A stretch of DNA of 64,000 nucleotides from Sphingomonas hominis (GCF_013328205.1 NZ_JABULH010000002.1:496001-560000); one strand, 5' to 3'; shown: positions 9,372-18,774, counted from the stretch's first letter. Notes: generated by a model from the letters alone, not told the origin. Translations and numbers: made by a program.

Positions 9372-9497
9372 GAACGCCCATCCGCAATGACCGGCAACGA
9401 ACGCTTGTGCCGCGTGAAGGTGCACGCGCTCGACACCCGCGCGGCGCTCGCTTAGTCGGCGCGGTTGAGCGAAAGGCCGGGCGAAGGGGCGAAGGAC

Positions 9498-10784
9498 ATG
9501 GCGGATACGCTGAAGGTGGCGCTGGCGGGGCTGGGCACGGTGGGTGGCGGCGTGATCCGCCTGCTCGACGAGAACCGCGAGCTGATCGCGCGACGTGCGG
9601 GGCGGCCGATCGAGGTCGTCGCGGTGTCGGCACGCGACCGTAGCAAGGATCGTGGGCTGGACCTGTCGCGCTTAGCCTGGGTGGACGATACGACGCAATT
9701 GGCTAACACTGAGGCCGACGTGGTGGTTGAGCTGGTCGGCGGGGCGGATGGCCCTGCGTTGGCACTCGCGCGCGCGACGCTGGCGGCGGGGAAGGGCTTC
9801 GTCACCGCGAACAAGGCGATGCTGGCGCACCACGGGCTGGAGCTCGGCGCGGCGGCGGAGAAGGGCGGCGTCGCGCTCAAGTTCGAGGCGGCGGTTGCGG
9901 GCGGTATTCCGGTCATCAAGGGTCTGCGCGAGGGTGCGGCAGCGAACGCGATCGGGCGCGTGACCGGGATATTGAACGGCACGTGCAACTTCATCCTCAG
10001 CCGGATGGAAGCGGAAGGGCGCGACTTCGCCGACGTGCTCGCCGAGGCGCAGGCGCTAGGGTTCGCCGAGGCCGATCCGTCGTTCGACATCGACGGGGTG
10101 GACGCGGCGCACAAATTGTCGATCCTGGCGAGTATCGCGTTTGGCACGCGCCCGGCGTTCCCGGCCGTGGCGGTCAGCGGCATCCGCCACGTGCTCGCTG
10201 CCGACATCGCGGAGGCCGCCGCGCTCGGCTATCGCGTGCGGTTGGTTGGCGTGGCAGAAGCGGGGGAGCACGGGCTGTTCCAGCGTGTCCATGCGCATCT
10301 GGTGCCGGCCGATCACCCGCTGGCGCACGTGACGGGCGCGACCAACGCAGTGGTCGCGGAGGGCAATTACGTCGGCCGCCTGCTGTTCCAGGGCGCGGGT
10401 GCGGGCGAAGGACCGACCGCGAGCGCGGTGGTCGCCGACCTGATCGACATCGCGCGCGGCGAGTTCGGGCCCGCCTTCGCGATGCCGGTCGAGGCGCTGG
10501 TCGCGGCAGAGGCGGCGGACAGCGGTGAGCGGCGCGGGCGCGCTTATCTGCGCTTCACGGTCGCGGACCGCGTCGGCGTGCTGGCGGAGATCGCGGCGGC
10601 GATGCGCGATGCGGGCGTGTCGATCGAGAGTTTGATCCAGCGTGGCGCCAATCCGGGCGGCAGCGTGCTGGTCGCGATCGTGACGCATGAGGGGCCGGAG
10701 CGTTGCGTTGCGGCGGCGTTGGAGCGGTTGCGCGGATCGCAGAGTTTGGTCGGCGAGCCGTTGTGGATGCATATTCTGGGGTGA
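9498..10784 (+). CDS. hom: homoserine dehydrogenase
   Basis: A 428-residue enzyme that reduces aspartate semialdehyde to homoserine in threonine/methionine synthesis. It begins with a Rossmann motif (VALAGLGTVGGGV), has VTANKAMLAHHG, the catalytic-region GGIPVIKGLREG, ILNGTCNFIL and DIDGVDAAHKLSILASIAFG, and ends with an ACT domain (FTVADRVGVLAEIAAAM, IESLIQRG) that normally senses threonine. ATG 9498 is used; an in-frame ATG at 9465 would add 11 residues unlike the family start. No neighbouring threonine genes are present. Confidence 0.92.
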   Translation: MADTLKVALAGLGTVGGGVIRLLDENRELIARRAGRPIEVVAVSARDRSKDRGLDLSRLAWVDDTTQLANTEADVVVELVGGADGPALALARATLAAGKGFVTANKAMLAHHGLELGAAAEKGGVALKFEAAVAGGIPVIKGLREGAAANAIGRVTGILNGTCNFILSRMEAEGRDFADVLAEAQALGFAEADPSFDIDGVDAAHKLSILASIAFGTRPAFPAVAVSGIRHVLAADIAEAAALGYRVRLVGVAEAGEHGLFQRVHAHLVPADHPLAHVTGATNAVVAEGNYVGRLLFQGAGAGEGPTASAVVADLIDIARGEFGPAFAMPVEALVAAEAADSGERRGRAYLRFTVADRVGVLAEIAAAMRDAGVSIESLIQRGANPGGSVLVAIVTHEGPERCVAAALERLRGSQSLVGEPLWMHILG

Positions 10785-10820
10785 GGTGAGCGCTGGCGTC
10801 ACATCGCCTAGTCTCTTTAC

Positions 10821-10904
10821 GTCACCCCGGACTTGATCCGGGGTCCGGCTTGTTCAAGCGGCATAAGTAAGAAGCGGGATCCCGGATCAAGTCCGGGATG
10901 ACGG
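10821..10904. repeat. REP-like palindrome, inverted pair
   Basis: Left unit 10821-10850 (GTCACCCCGGACTTGATCCG...) and right unit 10873-10904 (AGCGGGATCCCGGATCAAG...) are near-perfect inverted copies of each other around a 22-nt spacer, in the hom-ctrA convergent intergenic region. Confidence 0.8.
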
Positions 10905-10938
10905 GGCGGAGTTTCGTGTCGCACCGACCCACCCCCGA

Positions 10939-10959
10939 CCCCTCCCTTTCAGGGAGGGG
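10939..10959. repeat. inverted repeat CCCCTCCCT/AGGGAGGGG
   Basis: A perfect 9-bp stem with a TTC loop between hom and ctrA, next to the REP pair. It may act as a transcription barrier for hom, but there is no T tract. Confidence 0.5.
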
Positions 10960-10990
10960 AGTAGAAAAGGTTACGTGTCGGACGCGAAAA

Positions 10991-11018
10991 GACCGCGGCG
11001 CGCCCCGGAGCCGCGGCC
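10991..11018 (-). terminator. ctrA terminator
   Basis: Read on the minus strand, GGCCGCGG and CCGCGGTC pair around a GC-rich loop and are followed by TTTTC, about 40 nt downstream of the ctrA stop codon. This is a good intrinsic terminator for ctrA. Confidence 0.65.
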
Positions 11019-11055
11019 TTCCTGTCCTGATATGCTGTAACAGATTAGTAGAGCG

Positions 11056-11757
11056 TCAGGCGACCTCGGCCGTCAGCACCTCGTCGGGCTCGCGCAGCAC
11101 GTAGCCGCGGCCCCAGACAGTCTCAATGTAATTTTCGCCGTCGCATGCCATGCTGAGCTTCTTGCGCAGCTTGCAGATAAACACGTCGATGATCTTGAGT
11201 TCGGGCTCGTCCATTCCGCCGTAGAGATGGTTGAGGAACATTTCCTTGGTCAGCGTCGTGCCCTTGCGAAGCGAGAGCAGCTCGAGCATCGCATATTCCT
11301 TGCCGGTCAGGTGGACGCGCGCGCCGTCGACCTCGACCGTCTTCGCGTCGAGATTGACCGCGAGCTTGCCGGTCTTGATCACCGATTGCGAATGGCCCTT
11401 GGAGCGGCGGACGACGGCGTGGATGCGCGCGATCAATTCCTCGCGGTGGAACGGCTTGGTAACGTAATCGTCGGCGCCGAAGCCGAACGAGCGGACCTTC
11501 GAGTCCATCTCGTTGACGCCCGACAGGATCAGCACCGGGGTCGACACGCGCGCGACGCGGAGCTTCTTGAGCACGTCATAGCCGTGCATGTCGGGCAGGT
11601 TGAGGTCGAGGAGGATGATGTCGTAATCGTACAGCTTGCCGAGGTCCAAGCCCTCCTCGCCCAGATCGGTCGAGTAAACGTTGAACCCCTCGGTCGAGAG
11701 CATCAGGTCGATCGCCTTGGCAGTGGTCGGCTCGTCTTCGATCAAGAGTACGCGCAT
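11056..11757 (-). CDS. ctrA: cell cycle response regulator CtrA
   Basis: A 233-residue OmpR-class response regulator. The receiver has the acidic pocket IEDE, phospho-acceptor Asp51 in LLDLNLPD, the Ser in LILSG and Lys in DDYVTKPF; the C-terminal winged helix includes [12 protein letters not shown] and [12 protein letters not shown], which is nearly invariant in CtrA. CtrA is the essential or central alphaproteobacterial regulator of cell cycle, motility and adhesion genes, acting through TTAA-N7-TTAA. Such a box lies 94 nt upstream of its own start, so autoregulation is likely. It stands alone, with its own terminator. Confidence 0.95.
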   Translation of the reverse strand: MRVLLIEDEPTTAKAIDLMLSTEGFNVYSTDLGEEGLDLGKLYDYDIILLDLNLPDMHGYDVLKKLRVARVSTPVLILSGVNEMDSKVRSFGFGADDYVTKPFHREELIARIHAVVRRSKGHSQSVIKTGKLAVNLDAKTVEVDGARVHLTGKEYAMLELLSLRKGTTLTKEMFLNHLYGGMDEPELKIIDVFICKLRKKLSMACDGENYIETVWGRGYVLREPDEVLTAEVA

Positions 11758-11805
11758 CTGCTGTTCCCCGTGTTCCGAACCCGCGCCCTGTCCCTGTGGT
11801 CCCGC

Positions 11806-11865
11806 GAGTCTGGCCGATAAATTAACTATCCGCCTTCTGAACGCAAAAGGTTAATTCGGACTTAA
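11806..11865 (-). promoter_or_regulatory. ctrA promoter region: CtrA box and GANTC site
   Basis: Upstream of ctrA there is a perfect CtrA recognition sequence, TTAATTCGGACTTAA, at 11851-11865 (TTAA, 7 nt, TTAA). A further TTAA half-site lies at 11822-11825. Closer to the gene, GAGTC at 11806-11810 fits GANTC, the CcrM methylation target used by GcrA. The arrangement resembles the known double control of ctrA in Caulobacter; the transcription start itself cannot be seen from sequence. Confidence 0.65.
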
Positions 11866-11875
11866 GCGCGCTCGT

Positions 11876-12976
11876 TCATTCCTCTTTCCGGCCGTTAACG
11901 GGAAAGCGCGGCGTCCCCTTGGCGGTGAACAACCGTCGTTCGCGCGTCGTGGGGATGTTCTCGCCCAGCATTTCGCGCAGGTAGAGGCTGCGTGTCAGCG
12001 TAAAGGCGACGACCAGGATGCCACCGGAGAAGAACAGCCCGAACAGCCCGAACACCGCGCCCGTCCCGATGATCGCGAACAAGCTGAGCGCGGGCGGGAT
12101 CGAGATCACGCGGCTGGTGACGAAGGGCGTGACGAAATTGGTCTGGATGACACGCACGATCGCGAACACCGCCAGCGCGCCGATCAACTGATCGGTCCCA
12201 GCGGTTGCAGCGAGGCCGAGCGCGGGGAGCATCGCAGCCAGCGGGCCGACATAGGGGATGAACTCGCTGATCCCGGTCAGCAAGCCGAGCAGTGCGGCGG
12301 AGGGCACGCCGACGAACCACAGGCCGATCCCAACCATCGCACCCATCGCGGTCATCTGAATCAATTGCGCGCGCAGCCACAGCAACAAGGTCGAGCCGAC
12401 GTCGCCGAGCGCATCCTCGACCGCGGCGCGTTTGGTGGGGGGCACGAGCAGCAGCGCGCCGCGCTCGTACACCTTGGGGTCGACTGCGAAGAAGATCGCG
12501 CCGAACAGCACCAGCACCGCGTTCAGCAGCAACTCGCCCGCGCCGCGCGCGAGGCTGCCGATGTCCTGCGCGACGCGGCTGCCCGCGAAGGCGGCGCGGG
12601 CGGCATCGGCCACCTTCGCGCCGACCGGCGACTGCGACATATAGTTCTGCAGGTTCTGGAGCAGGCCGGGCAGCGACACGACGAGCGTATTGACTTGTTG
12701 CCGGAACTCGACCCCGAACAGCCAGCCGAGTGACCCCAGGAAGCCGAGCACCGAGGCGACGCCGAGCCCGAGCGCCAGTTTGTGGTGCACGCGCAGATTG
12801 CTCTCGTAGAGCTCGGCGATCGCGTGGATGACGATCGCGATCAGGATCGACCCGAAGGCGAGGATCAGCAGGTTGCGCGCGAGGTAGAGCGCGGCCAGCA
12901 CCGCGACGATCGCGATCAGCCACAATACGCGCCGGATGAAGCGCGCGTCGTCGGCATCGGGGCTGAGCCGGTTCAT
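11876..12976 (-). CDS. AI-2E family transporter (PerM-like permease)
   Basis: A 366-residue membrane protein. It has paired N-terminal helices (LWLIAIVAVLAALYLAR, ILAFGSILIAIVIHAI), a hydrophilic loop at about 85-150, and a C-terminal helical bundle with LLTGISEFIPYVGPLAAMLPA, a typical family motif. The family was named for autoinducer-2 export in E. coli (TqsA), but many members have other or unknown substrates, including Na+/H+ exchange. The C-terminal tail after about residue 340 is hydrophilic. Its stop is 10 nt from the far end of the ctrA promoter elements, so read-through into ctrA is possible. Confidence 0.8.
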   Translation of the reverse strand: MNRLSPDADDARFIRRVLWLIAIVAVLAALYLARNLLILAFGSILIAIVIHAIAELYESNLRVHHKLALGLGVASVLGFLGSLGWLFGVEFRQQVNTLVVSLPGLLQNLQNYMSQSPVGAKVADAARAAFAGSRVAQDIGSLARGAGELLLNAVLVLFGAIFFAVDPKVYERGALLLVPPTKRAAVEDALGDVGSTLLLWLRAQLIQMTAMGAMVGIGLWFVGVPSAALLGLLTGISEFIPYVGPLAAMLPALGLAATAGTDQLIGALAVFAIVRVIQTNFVTPFVTSRVISIPPALSLFAIIGTGAVFGLFGLFFSGGILVVAFTLTRSLYLREMLGENIPTTRERRLFTAKGTPRFPVNGRKEE

Positions 12977-13082
12977 GCGGCGCGGGCGAATCGTTGCATG
13001 CGCGACACAACGTATGTTCGCGCAAAAGGTGACGCGGGTTTGTTGTGGGGCGGTCGCGCGTGGGTGTGGAACCCGGCCTCGA

Positions 13083-13112
13083 CCGTCACTCCGGACTTGA
13101 TCCGGGATGACG
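13083..13112. repeat. REP-like palindrome, single copy
   Basis: CCGTCACTCCGGACTTGATC followed by CGGGATGACGG, a single unit of the dispersed family, between the permease gene and lpdA. Confidence 0.7.
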
Positions 13113-13141
13113 GTGAGGGAGCTTGGCTAGGCTGATCCGGC

Positions 13142-14536
13142 CTAGATGTGAATCGGGCGGTCGTAGGCGGCGAGGACGCTCTCGTGCATCATCTCGCTGA
13201 GTGTCGGGTGCGCGAACACGGTTTCCTGTAACTCGGCCTCGGTCGTCTCGAGCTGGCGCGCGATGACGTAGCCCTGGATCAGCTCGGTAACTTCCGCGCC
13301 GACCATGTGCGCGCCGAGCAGCTCGCCGGTCTTGGCATCGAATACCGTCTTCACGAAACCGTCCGCCTCGCCGAGCGCAATCGCCTTGCCGTTGCCGATG
13401 AAGGGGAATTTGCCGACCTTCACCGCGCGGCCGCTTTCCTTGGCCTTCGCTTCGGTCAGGCCTACGCTCGCCACCTGCGGGCGCGAGTAGGTGCAGCCAG
13501 GGATGTTCCACGTCTCAAACGGGTGCGGCTTCTCGCCCGCGATCGCCTCGACGCAGACGATGCCCTCGTGGCTCGCCTTGTGCGCTAACCACGGCGCGCC
13601 GGTCACGTCGCCGATCGCGTACACGCCCTCGACGTTGGTGCGGCCGAAGCCGTCAACCTTGATCTGGCCGCGCTCAGTCGAGACGTCGAGCTCCTCGAGC
13701 CCGATGTTCTCGGTGTTGGGGACGATGCCGATCGCGACGATGACGTGGCTGTAATCCTCGGTCTTGGACTGACCGTCCTTGCCTTTGATCGTCGCCTTCA
13801 CGCCTGCGGCCGAGGTGTCGATCTTTTCGACGCCCGCGCCCGTCACGATGCGGATGCCTTCCTTGGTCAGGCGCTTTTCCATGAAGGCGCTGACTTCCTC
13901 GTCCTCGACCGGAAGGATGCGCGGCAGCATCTCGACCACGGTCACCTCGGCGCCCATGTCGTTATAGAAGCTGGCGAACTCGATCCCGATCGCGCCCGAG
14001 CCGATGACGAGCAGCTTGGTCGGCATCACCTCGGGCACCATCGCGTGGCGGTAGGTCCAGATGCGCTTGCCGTCGGCCTTGGCGAACGGCAGGTCGCGCG
14101 CGCGCGCGCCGGTGGCGATCATGATGTGCCTCGCGGTCAACTCGGTCGTCTTGTCGCCCTGCGTGACCGTCAGCTTGCCCTTACCGGTCAGCTTGCCGAC
14201 GCCTTCGTGGACGGCGATCTTGTGCTTCTTCATCAGGCCCTTGACGCCGGCGTTGAGCTGGCCCGCAACCTTGCGGCTGCGATCGACGATCTTGCCGAGA
14301 TCGAAGCCGATGTTGTCGGCCTTCAACCCGTAATCGGCGGCGTGGGTCATGTAGTGATAGACTTCGGAGGTGCGCAGCAGCGCCTTGGTCGGGATGCAGC
14401 CCCAGTTGAGGCAGATGCCGCCCAGCCGCTCGCGCTCGACGATCGCGACCTTCATGCCCAACTGGCTCGCGCGGATCGCGGACACGTAGCCGCCCGGACC
14501 CGAGCCGAGCACGATGAGGTCGTATTGGTCAGCCAT
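13142..14536 (-). CDS. lpdA: dihydrolipoyl dehydrogenase (E3)
   Basis: A 464-residue flavoprotein disulfide reductase. It starts with the FAD-binding VLGSGPGGYVSAIRASQLG, has the redox-active disulfide in GGICLNWGCIPTKALLR, the NAD-binding IGSGAIGIEFASFY, GIVPNTENIGLE, AIGDVTGAPWLAHKASHEG and the C-terminal catalytic His-Glu in FAHPTLSEMMHESV. It reoxidises dihydrolipoamide on E2 of 2-oxo acid dehydrogenase complexes. It is the last gene of the operon pdhC - small membrane protein - thioesterase - lpdA, so it most probably serves pyruvate dehydrogenase. The E1 genes are not in the window. Confidence 0.93.
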   Translation of the reverse strand: MADQYDLIVLGSGPGGYVSAIRASQLGMKVAIVERERLGGICLNWGCIPTKALLRTSEVYHYMTHAADYGLKADNIGFDLGKIVDRSRKVAGQLNAGVKGLMKKHKIAVHEGVGKLTGKGKLTVTQGDKTTELTARHIMIATGARARDLPFAKADGKRIWTYRHAMVPEVMPTKLLVIGSGAIGIEFASFYNDMGAEVTVVEMLPRILPVEDEEVSAFMEKRLTKEGIRIVTGAGVEKIDTSAAGVKATIKGKDGQSKTEDYSHVIVAIGIVPNTENIGLEELDVSTERGQIKVDGFGRTNVEGVYAIGDVTGAPWLAHKASHEGIVCVEAIAGEKPHPFETWNIPGCTYSRPQVASVGLTEAKAKESGRAVKVGKFPFIGNGKAIALGEADGFVKTVFDAKTGELLGAHMVGAEVTELIQGYVIARQLETTEAELQETVFAHPTLSEMMHESVLAAYDRPIHI

Positions 14537-14629
14537 TTACGTCAACTCCCGGGCTTGCCGCCCTGTTCGCTCGCACCGCTCGTGCGAGCGATGCCGTTTG
14601 ATCCGGTATAGGGTTTGCGCGGCCTGAGA

Positions 14630-15025
14630 TCAGGCGTCGACCGGGCGCGGGCGGCGGTCGCGGTCGATCGCGACGAAGGTGAAATGCGCCTCGGTTACCT
14701 TGCGCGTCGTCTCGCGGTGGCGGTCGCGCGCGTGCGCCTCGACCGCGATCGTCATCGACGTGCGGCCGACCTTGACGATCTCGGCATAGACGCTGACCTC
14801 GTCGCCGACGCGAACGGGGGCGTGAAACTTCATCCCCTCCATCGCGATCGTGACCGCGCGGCCCTTGGCACGGCGTGCGGCGACGAGCCCGGCGGCTGAG
14901 TCCATCAGGCTCATCAGCCAGCCGCCGAAGATGTCGCCGTAAGCGTTGGTGTCCGCGGGCATGGCGGTGACGCGCATCGCGGGGTCGCGGAAGCTCGGCT
15001 CCGCCACGTTGATCTCGTCACTCAC
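14630..15025 (-). CDS. acyl-CoA thioesterase, hotdog fold (YciA-like)
   Basis: A 131-residue single hotdog domain. NAYGDIFGGWLMSLMDSAAG matches the active-site region of YciA-type thioesterases (Asp in GDIFGGW and the following helix), and MEGMKFHAPVRVGDEVSVYAEIVKVGRTSM is the central hotdog strand region. Such enzymes release free CoA from acyl-CoAs in the cytoplasm. Its start overlaps the stop of the small membrane-protein gene by 8 nt, and it sits between pdhC and lpdA, so it may adjust acetyl- or acyl-CoA levels; that is inference. Confidence 0.82.
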   Translation of the reverse strand: MSDEINVAEPSFRDPAMRVTAMPADTNAYGDIFGGWLMSLMDSAAGLVAARRAKGRAVTIAMEGMKFHAPVRVGDEVSVYAEIVKVGRTSMTIAVEAHARDRHRETTRKVTEAHFTFVAIDRDRRPRPVDA

Positions 15026-15233
15026 CGCGCACTCTCCACACTTCGCGCGCGCTCAGCACGCCCATCGCCAGCATCGTGGCCGCACCGACCAGCCAGATCG
15101 TCTCATACCCCTGCGGATAGCTCCACGCCGCGCCCCAGAAGACGAGCGCGGTGAAGCCCAGCCCGAGCAGCCCCCAGGCGACCTCGCGGATCACCGGATT
15201 GAGCTCGAGCGGGGTGACGTGTCGCCGCGTCAT
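15018..15233 (-). CDS. small two-helix membrane protein of the pdh operon
   Basis: A 71-residue protein with a hydrophilic N-terminus, then two hydrophobic helices (VAWGLLGLGFTALVFWGAAW, about 19-37, and TIWLVGAATMLAMGVLSA, about 45-62) and a basic tail. No family was recognised. It begins 8 nt after the pdhC stop on the minus strand and overlaps the thioesterase start, so it belongs to the operon. The tight spacing argues that it is a real gene; its role is unknown. Confidence 0.6.
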   Translation of the reverse strand: MTRRHVTPLELNPVIREVAWGLLGLGFTALVFWGAAWSYPQGYETIWLVGAATMLAMGVLSAREVWRVRGE

Positions 15234-15241
15234 TCGCCCGC

Positions 15242-16615
15242 TCAGGCGAGCATGCCCAGCGGGTTCTCGACCAGGTTCTTGAACGCCTGCATCAGCTCGG
15301 CACCGTCCGCGCCGTCGATCGCGCGATGGTCGAAGCTGCCGGTCGCCGACATGATCGTGGCGACGCCGAGCGTGCCGTCCTCCATCACCCACGGCCGCTT
15401 CTCACCCGCGCCGACCGCGAGGATCATGCCCTGCGGCGGGTTGATGACCGCCTCGAACTGCTTGATGCCGAACATGCCCATGTTGCTGATCGACGCGGTG
15501 CCGCCGGTGAACTCTTCCGGCTTCAGCTTCTTGTCGCGCGCGCGGGCGGCGAGGTCCTTCATCCGGGTCGAGATTCTCGACAGGCTGGCGGTGTCCGCCT
15601 CGGTGATGACGGGGGTGATCAGCCCCTCGGGCGTCGACACCGCGACCGAGATGTCAGCGCGCTTGAAGGTGACGAGCTCGTTCGGCATGAACATCACGTT
15701 GCACTTGGGCACCTGGATCAGCGCGGCGGCGAGCGCCTTGATCATCAGGTCGTTGACCGACAGCTTGACGCCGCGTGCCGACAGGCTGGCGTTGAGGTCG
15801 CCGCGAAGTGCGAGCAGCTTGTCGAGGCGCACGTCGACCGTCAGGTAGATGTGCGGCACGGTCTGCTTCGACTCGGTCAGTCGGCGCGCGATCGTCTTGC
15901 GCATGTTGCTGAGCTTGGTCGTCTCGTGCGGGACGTCGGGGATCTGCGGCGCGGCGGCGGCCGCAGGTGCGGTGGGGGCGGGAGCGGCTGCGCTCGGCGC
16001 GGGGTGCGATGCCTCGGCCTTGGGCGCGATGGCGCCGCCGGGCTTCGGCTGCTCGACGTCGGCCTTGACGATGCGGCCGTTCGGGCCGCTGCCCTGGAGC
16101 TGCGACAGGTCGAGGCCCTTGTCGGCGGCGATGCGGCGCGCGAGCGGGCTCGCCTTCACGCGGTCGCCGTCGTGCTGCGCGGGAGCGGTGGCGGGCGATG
16201 CAGCCGCCTTGATCTCGTCACGCGCGACCTGATCGTCGGCCGGCTTGCCGTGGTCTTCGACGTCTTCGCCCGCAGGCTTGGCTTCGCTACCGGTCTTGTT
16301 CGGGTCTTCGGGCGAGGGGCGCGGTTCGCTCTCCTTCGCGGCAGGCTCGGGCGTGGTCTCGCCCGCTTCCTCGCCGTCGCCGTTCAGCAGCGCGATCACC
16401 GCGCCGACCTTCACGCCGTCGGTCCCCTCGGGCACGGTGATCTTGGCGATCGTGCCTTCGTCGACCGCCTCGAACTCCATCGTCGCCTTGTCGGTTTCGA
16501 TCTCGGCCATGATGTCGCCGGACTTCACCGTGTCGCCTTCCTTCACCAGCCATTTGGCGAGCGTGCCTTCCTCCATCGTCGGGGAAAGGGCAGGCATCTT
16601 GATCTCGATCGGCAT
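15242..16615 (-). CDS. pdhC: pyruvate dehydrogenase complex E2, dihydrolipoyl acetyltransferase
   Basis: A 457-residue E2. It has one N-terminal lipoyl domain ([13 protein letters not shown]; lipoyl Lys43 in ETDKATMEF), a long Pro/Ala/Glu linker (about 80-150), a peripheral subunit-binding domain ([19 protein letters not shown] and [13 protein letters not shown]), a second Pro/Ala linker, and a catalytic domain ending with the active site [21 protein letters not shown] and the single lipoyl domain point to the alphaproteobacterial PDH E2 rather than the oxoglutarate type. It heads the operon that ends in lpdA. ATG 16615 is preferred over an open upstream frame. Confidence 0.92.
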   Translation of the reverse strand: MPIEIKMPALSPTMEEGTLAKWLVKEGDTVKSGDIMAEIETDKATMEFEAVDEGTIAKITVPEGTDGVKVGAVIALLNGDGEEAGETTPEPAAKESEPRPSPEDPNKTGSEAKPAGEDVEDHGKPADDQVARDEIKAAASPATAPAQHDGDRVKASPLARRIAADKGLDLSQLQGSGPNGRIVKADVEQPKPGGAIAPKAEASHPAPSAAAPAPTAPAAAAAPQIPDVPHETTKLSNMRKTIARRLTESKQTVPHIYLTVDVRLDKLLALRGDLNASLSARGVKLSVNDLMIKALAAALIQVPKCNVMFMPNELVTFKRADISVAVSTPEGLITPVITEADTASLSRISTRMKDLAARARDKKLKPEEFTGGTASISNMGMFGIKQFEAVINPPQGMILAVGAGEKRPWVMEDGTLGVATIMSATGSFDHRAIDGADGAELMQAFKNLVENPLGMLA

Positions 16616-16760
16616 GGCAAACCTTTGCGCGAATGCTTTCCTGGGGATGCGCGCGTCTCTCGCCCCCAGACACCGTAGCGTCAAGCCCGCGGCTTGATGC
16701 AGGTCGCTTGGCCCGGCCGGCAAAGCCTAGTAGCTTGGTAGGTGAGAAAGGCTTCCTTCC

Positions 16761-17213
16761 ATGCGCATCTACCTGACCGTGATCGACGATACGCCCGAGG
16801 CGGAGATCGCGCTGCGCTTCGCTGCCAGGCGCGCGGTGAAGACCGGCGGCGGCGTGGAGATACTCGCGCTGATCCCGCCGCAGGAGTTCATCGCGTTCGG
16901 CGGCGTGCAGGCGACGATCGAGGACGACCAGCGCCGCCACGCCGAGGGGCTGGTGCAGCGCGCGGCGGGCACGCTGCTGGAGGAATCGGGATTGCGCCCG
17001 TCGCTCACCGTGCGCAGCGGCGACGGCCCCAAGGTGATCCGCGAGCTGATCGCCGCCAACCCGCAGATCGCGGCGCTGGTGCTGGGCGCGGCGGCGAGCG
17101 GCGTGCCGGGCGAGCTGGTGGCGCATTTCGCGGCCGATGCGGGCAGCCTGACGGTGCCGCTGATGATCGTGCCCGGCGGGCTCGACCGCGAGGCGATCGA
17201 CCGGCTGAGTTGA
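16761..17213 (+). CDS. universal stress protein (UspA family)
   Basis: A 150-residue Usp domain: N-terminal strand IYLTVIDDTPEAEIALRFAARRA, central EDDQRRHAEGLVQRAA helix, LTVRSGDGPKVI, and the C-terminal ALVLGAAASGVPGELVAHFA then LTVPLMIVP. The usual GxxG(9x)G(S/T) nucleotide-binding pattern is not obvious, so it may not bind ATP. Usp proteins are small cytoplasmic stress-response factors. It is divergent from pdhC with 145 nt between the starts; AAGGCTTCC precedes the ATG. Confidence 0.8.
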   Translation: MRIYLTVIDDTPEAEIALRFAARRAVKTGGGVEILALIPPQEFIAFGGVQATIEDDQRRHAEGLVQRAAGTLLEESGLRPSLTVRSGDGPKVIRELIAANPQIAALVLGAAASGVPGELVAHFAADAGSLTVPLMIVPGGLDREAIDRLS

Positions 17214-17258
17214 GCGCGGGGTTGAGCGGCGGATCGTTCGCGGCCACAGTCCTGCGCC

Positions 17259-18593
17259 ATGAACCGATCGCTCCTGCTCGCGGCGTTGCCGCTCGTCCTC
17301 GCCCACCCTGCCAACGCGGCGCGGCGCACGCCAGCACCGGCAACCTCCACGCCGCGCGAGGCGCCGTCGCAGGAGCGGATGCGCGCAACCGTGGAGAAGC
17401 TCGTCTCGTTCGGCACGCGCCATTCGCTCTCGTCGGCGACCGACCCGGTGCGCGGGATCGGCGCGGCGCGGAGCTGGACCGCGGCGCAGTTCGCTGCGCT
17501 GTCGCAAGCGTGCGGCGGCTGCATCACGACCGAGCGACTGTCGCGCCGCTTCGTCGGGCCGCGCGCGCCCGACGGCGTGGTGATCGAGGACGTGCTGGGG
17601 ATGCAGCCGGGTAGCGAGCCCGGCCGCTACGTGATCGTCGGCGCGCATATCGACAGCCGGGTCACCGACGTGATGAACGCGACCAGCGACGCGCCGGGGG
17701 CGAACGACGATGCGTCAGGCGTGGCGCTGGTGCTGGAAGCGGCGCGCATCCTGTCCAAGAGCAGGTTCAAGGCGACGATCGTCTACGCCGTCTTCTCGGG
17801 CGAGGAACAGGGATTGTGGGGCGCGACGCTGCTCGCCGATACCGCCCGGGCGCGCGGGTGGCAGGTCGACGCGATGCTCAACAACGACATCGTCGGCAAT
17901 TCGATCGGGCAGGGCGGGGTGGTCGACGCCAATGGCGTACGCGTCTTCTCCGAAGGAATCCGGTCGAGCGAGTCGCTGGCGGAAGGGATCGAGCGGCGCG
18001 GGATCGGTGGTGAGGACGACGGGCCGAGCCGCGCGCTGGCAAAGGCGATCGACGGCGTGGCCGACGCGTTGCCGGGCAGGTTCGACGTGGTGCTCGATCG
18101 CCGGCCTGACCGGTTCGGCCGCGGGGGCGACCACGAGCCGTTCCTGAAATTGGGTTTTCCGGCGGTGCGCTTCTCGGTCGGGGCGGAAAATTGGGATCGC
18201 CAGCACCAGGACGTGCGCACCGAGAACGGGCGCGTCTTCGCCGACACGATCGAGGGCATGGACTTCGCCTATCTGGCCAAGGTGACCGCGATCAACGTCG
18301 CCACGATCGCGCGGATCGCAGGTGCACCGGCGGCGCCGGCGAGCGTGTCGGTCGCGGGTGCGCTGACGCGCGATACCATTGTCAAGTGGCCGGCGGTGCC
18401 GGGTGCGGCAGCGTACAAGGTGCGCTGGCGGTTGAACGACCGACAAGACTGGAGCGATGCGCAGGTGGTGACGGGGGCGACCACGACGCTGCTCAAGAAC
18501 GTGCCGGTCGACGATCACTTCATCGGTGTCAGCGCGGTGGGTGCGGACGGTGCGGAGAGCCTAGTGACCTTCGCCGGGCGCGATCGCGGGTGA
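17259..18593 (+). CDS. exported M28 family metallopeptidase
   Basis: A 444-residue protein with a signal peptide (MNRSLLLAALPLVLAHPANA). The catalytic domain shows the co-catalytic two-zinc ligands of M28 aminopeptidases: His in GAHIDS (about 130), bridging Asp in GANDDASG (about 148-151), the Glu pair in GEEQG (about 181), Asp in NNDIVGN (about 209) and a late His. The C-terminus (about 360-440) resembles a fibronectin-III-like domain (IVKWPAVPGAAAYKVRWR, YFIGVSAVGADG-like strand). It probably removes amino acids from peptides in the periplasm or outside. CGGCCACA stands upstream, without a strong ribosome site. Confidence 0.82.
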   Translation: MNRSLLLAALPLVLAHPANAARRTPAPATSTPREAPSQERMRATVEKLVSFGTRHSLSSATDPVRGIGAARSWTAAQFAALSQACGGCITTERLSRRFVGPRAPDGVVIEDVLGMQPGSEPGRYVIVGAHIDSRVTDVMNATSDAPGANDDASGVALVLEAARILSKSRFKATIVYAVFSGEEQGLWGATLLADTARARGWQVDAMLNNDIVGNSIGQGGVVDANGVRVFSEGIRSSESLAEGIERRGIGGEDDGPSRALAKAIDGVADALPGRFDVVLDRRPDRFGRGGDHEPFLKLGFPAVRFSVGAENWDRQHQDVRTENGRVFADTIEGMDFAYLAKVTAINVATIARIAGAPAAPASVSVAGALTRDTIVKWPAVPGAAAYKVRWRLNDRQDWSDAQVVTGATTTLLKNVPVDDHFIGVSAVGADGAESLVTFAGRDRG

Positions 18594-18774
18594 ACCTGGG
18601 AGATCAGGCTGCCGCGTTTCGCGGGTTTGGTTGGGTTGGCGGCTCTGGACCTCACGGTGTGGAGCGGGCCGGATAGCTGAGGCGGGCGCGTGTACGATAG
18701 CATTCGGTGGTCTGTTGGTCCGGCACCGTAGTTGATCCGGTGTGCTGCAGCCATCTCGTTCGGCCCACGAAAGC

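Noticed and set aside
6939-9425. 828-residue cupin-OPT fusion protein
   Set aside because: The cupin part shows three shifts, and an OPT start with full family similarity exists at 8921.
15326-16678. 450-residue plus-strand frame opposite pdhC
   Set aside because: Shadow of the E2 linker regions; no domain recognised.
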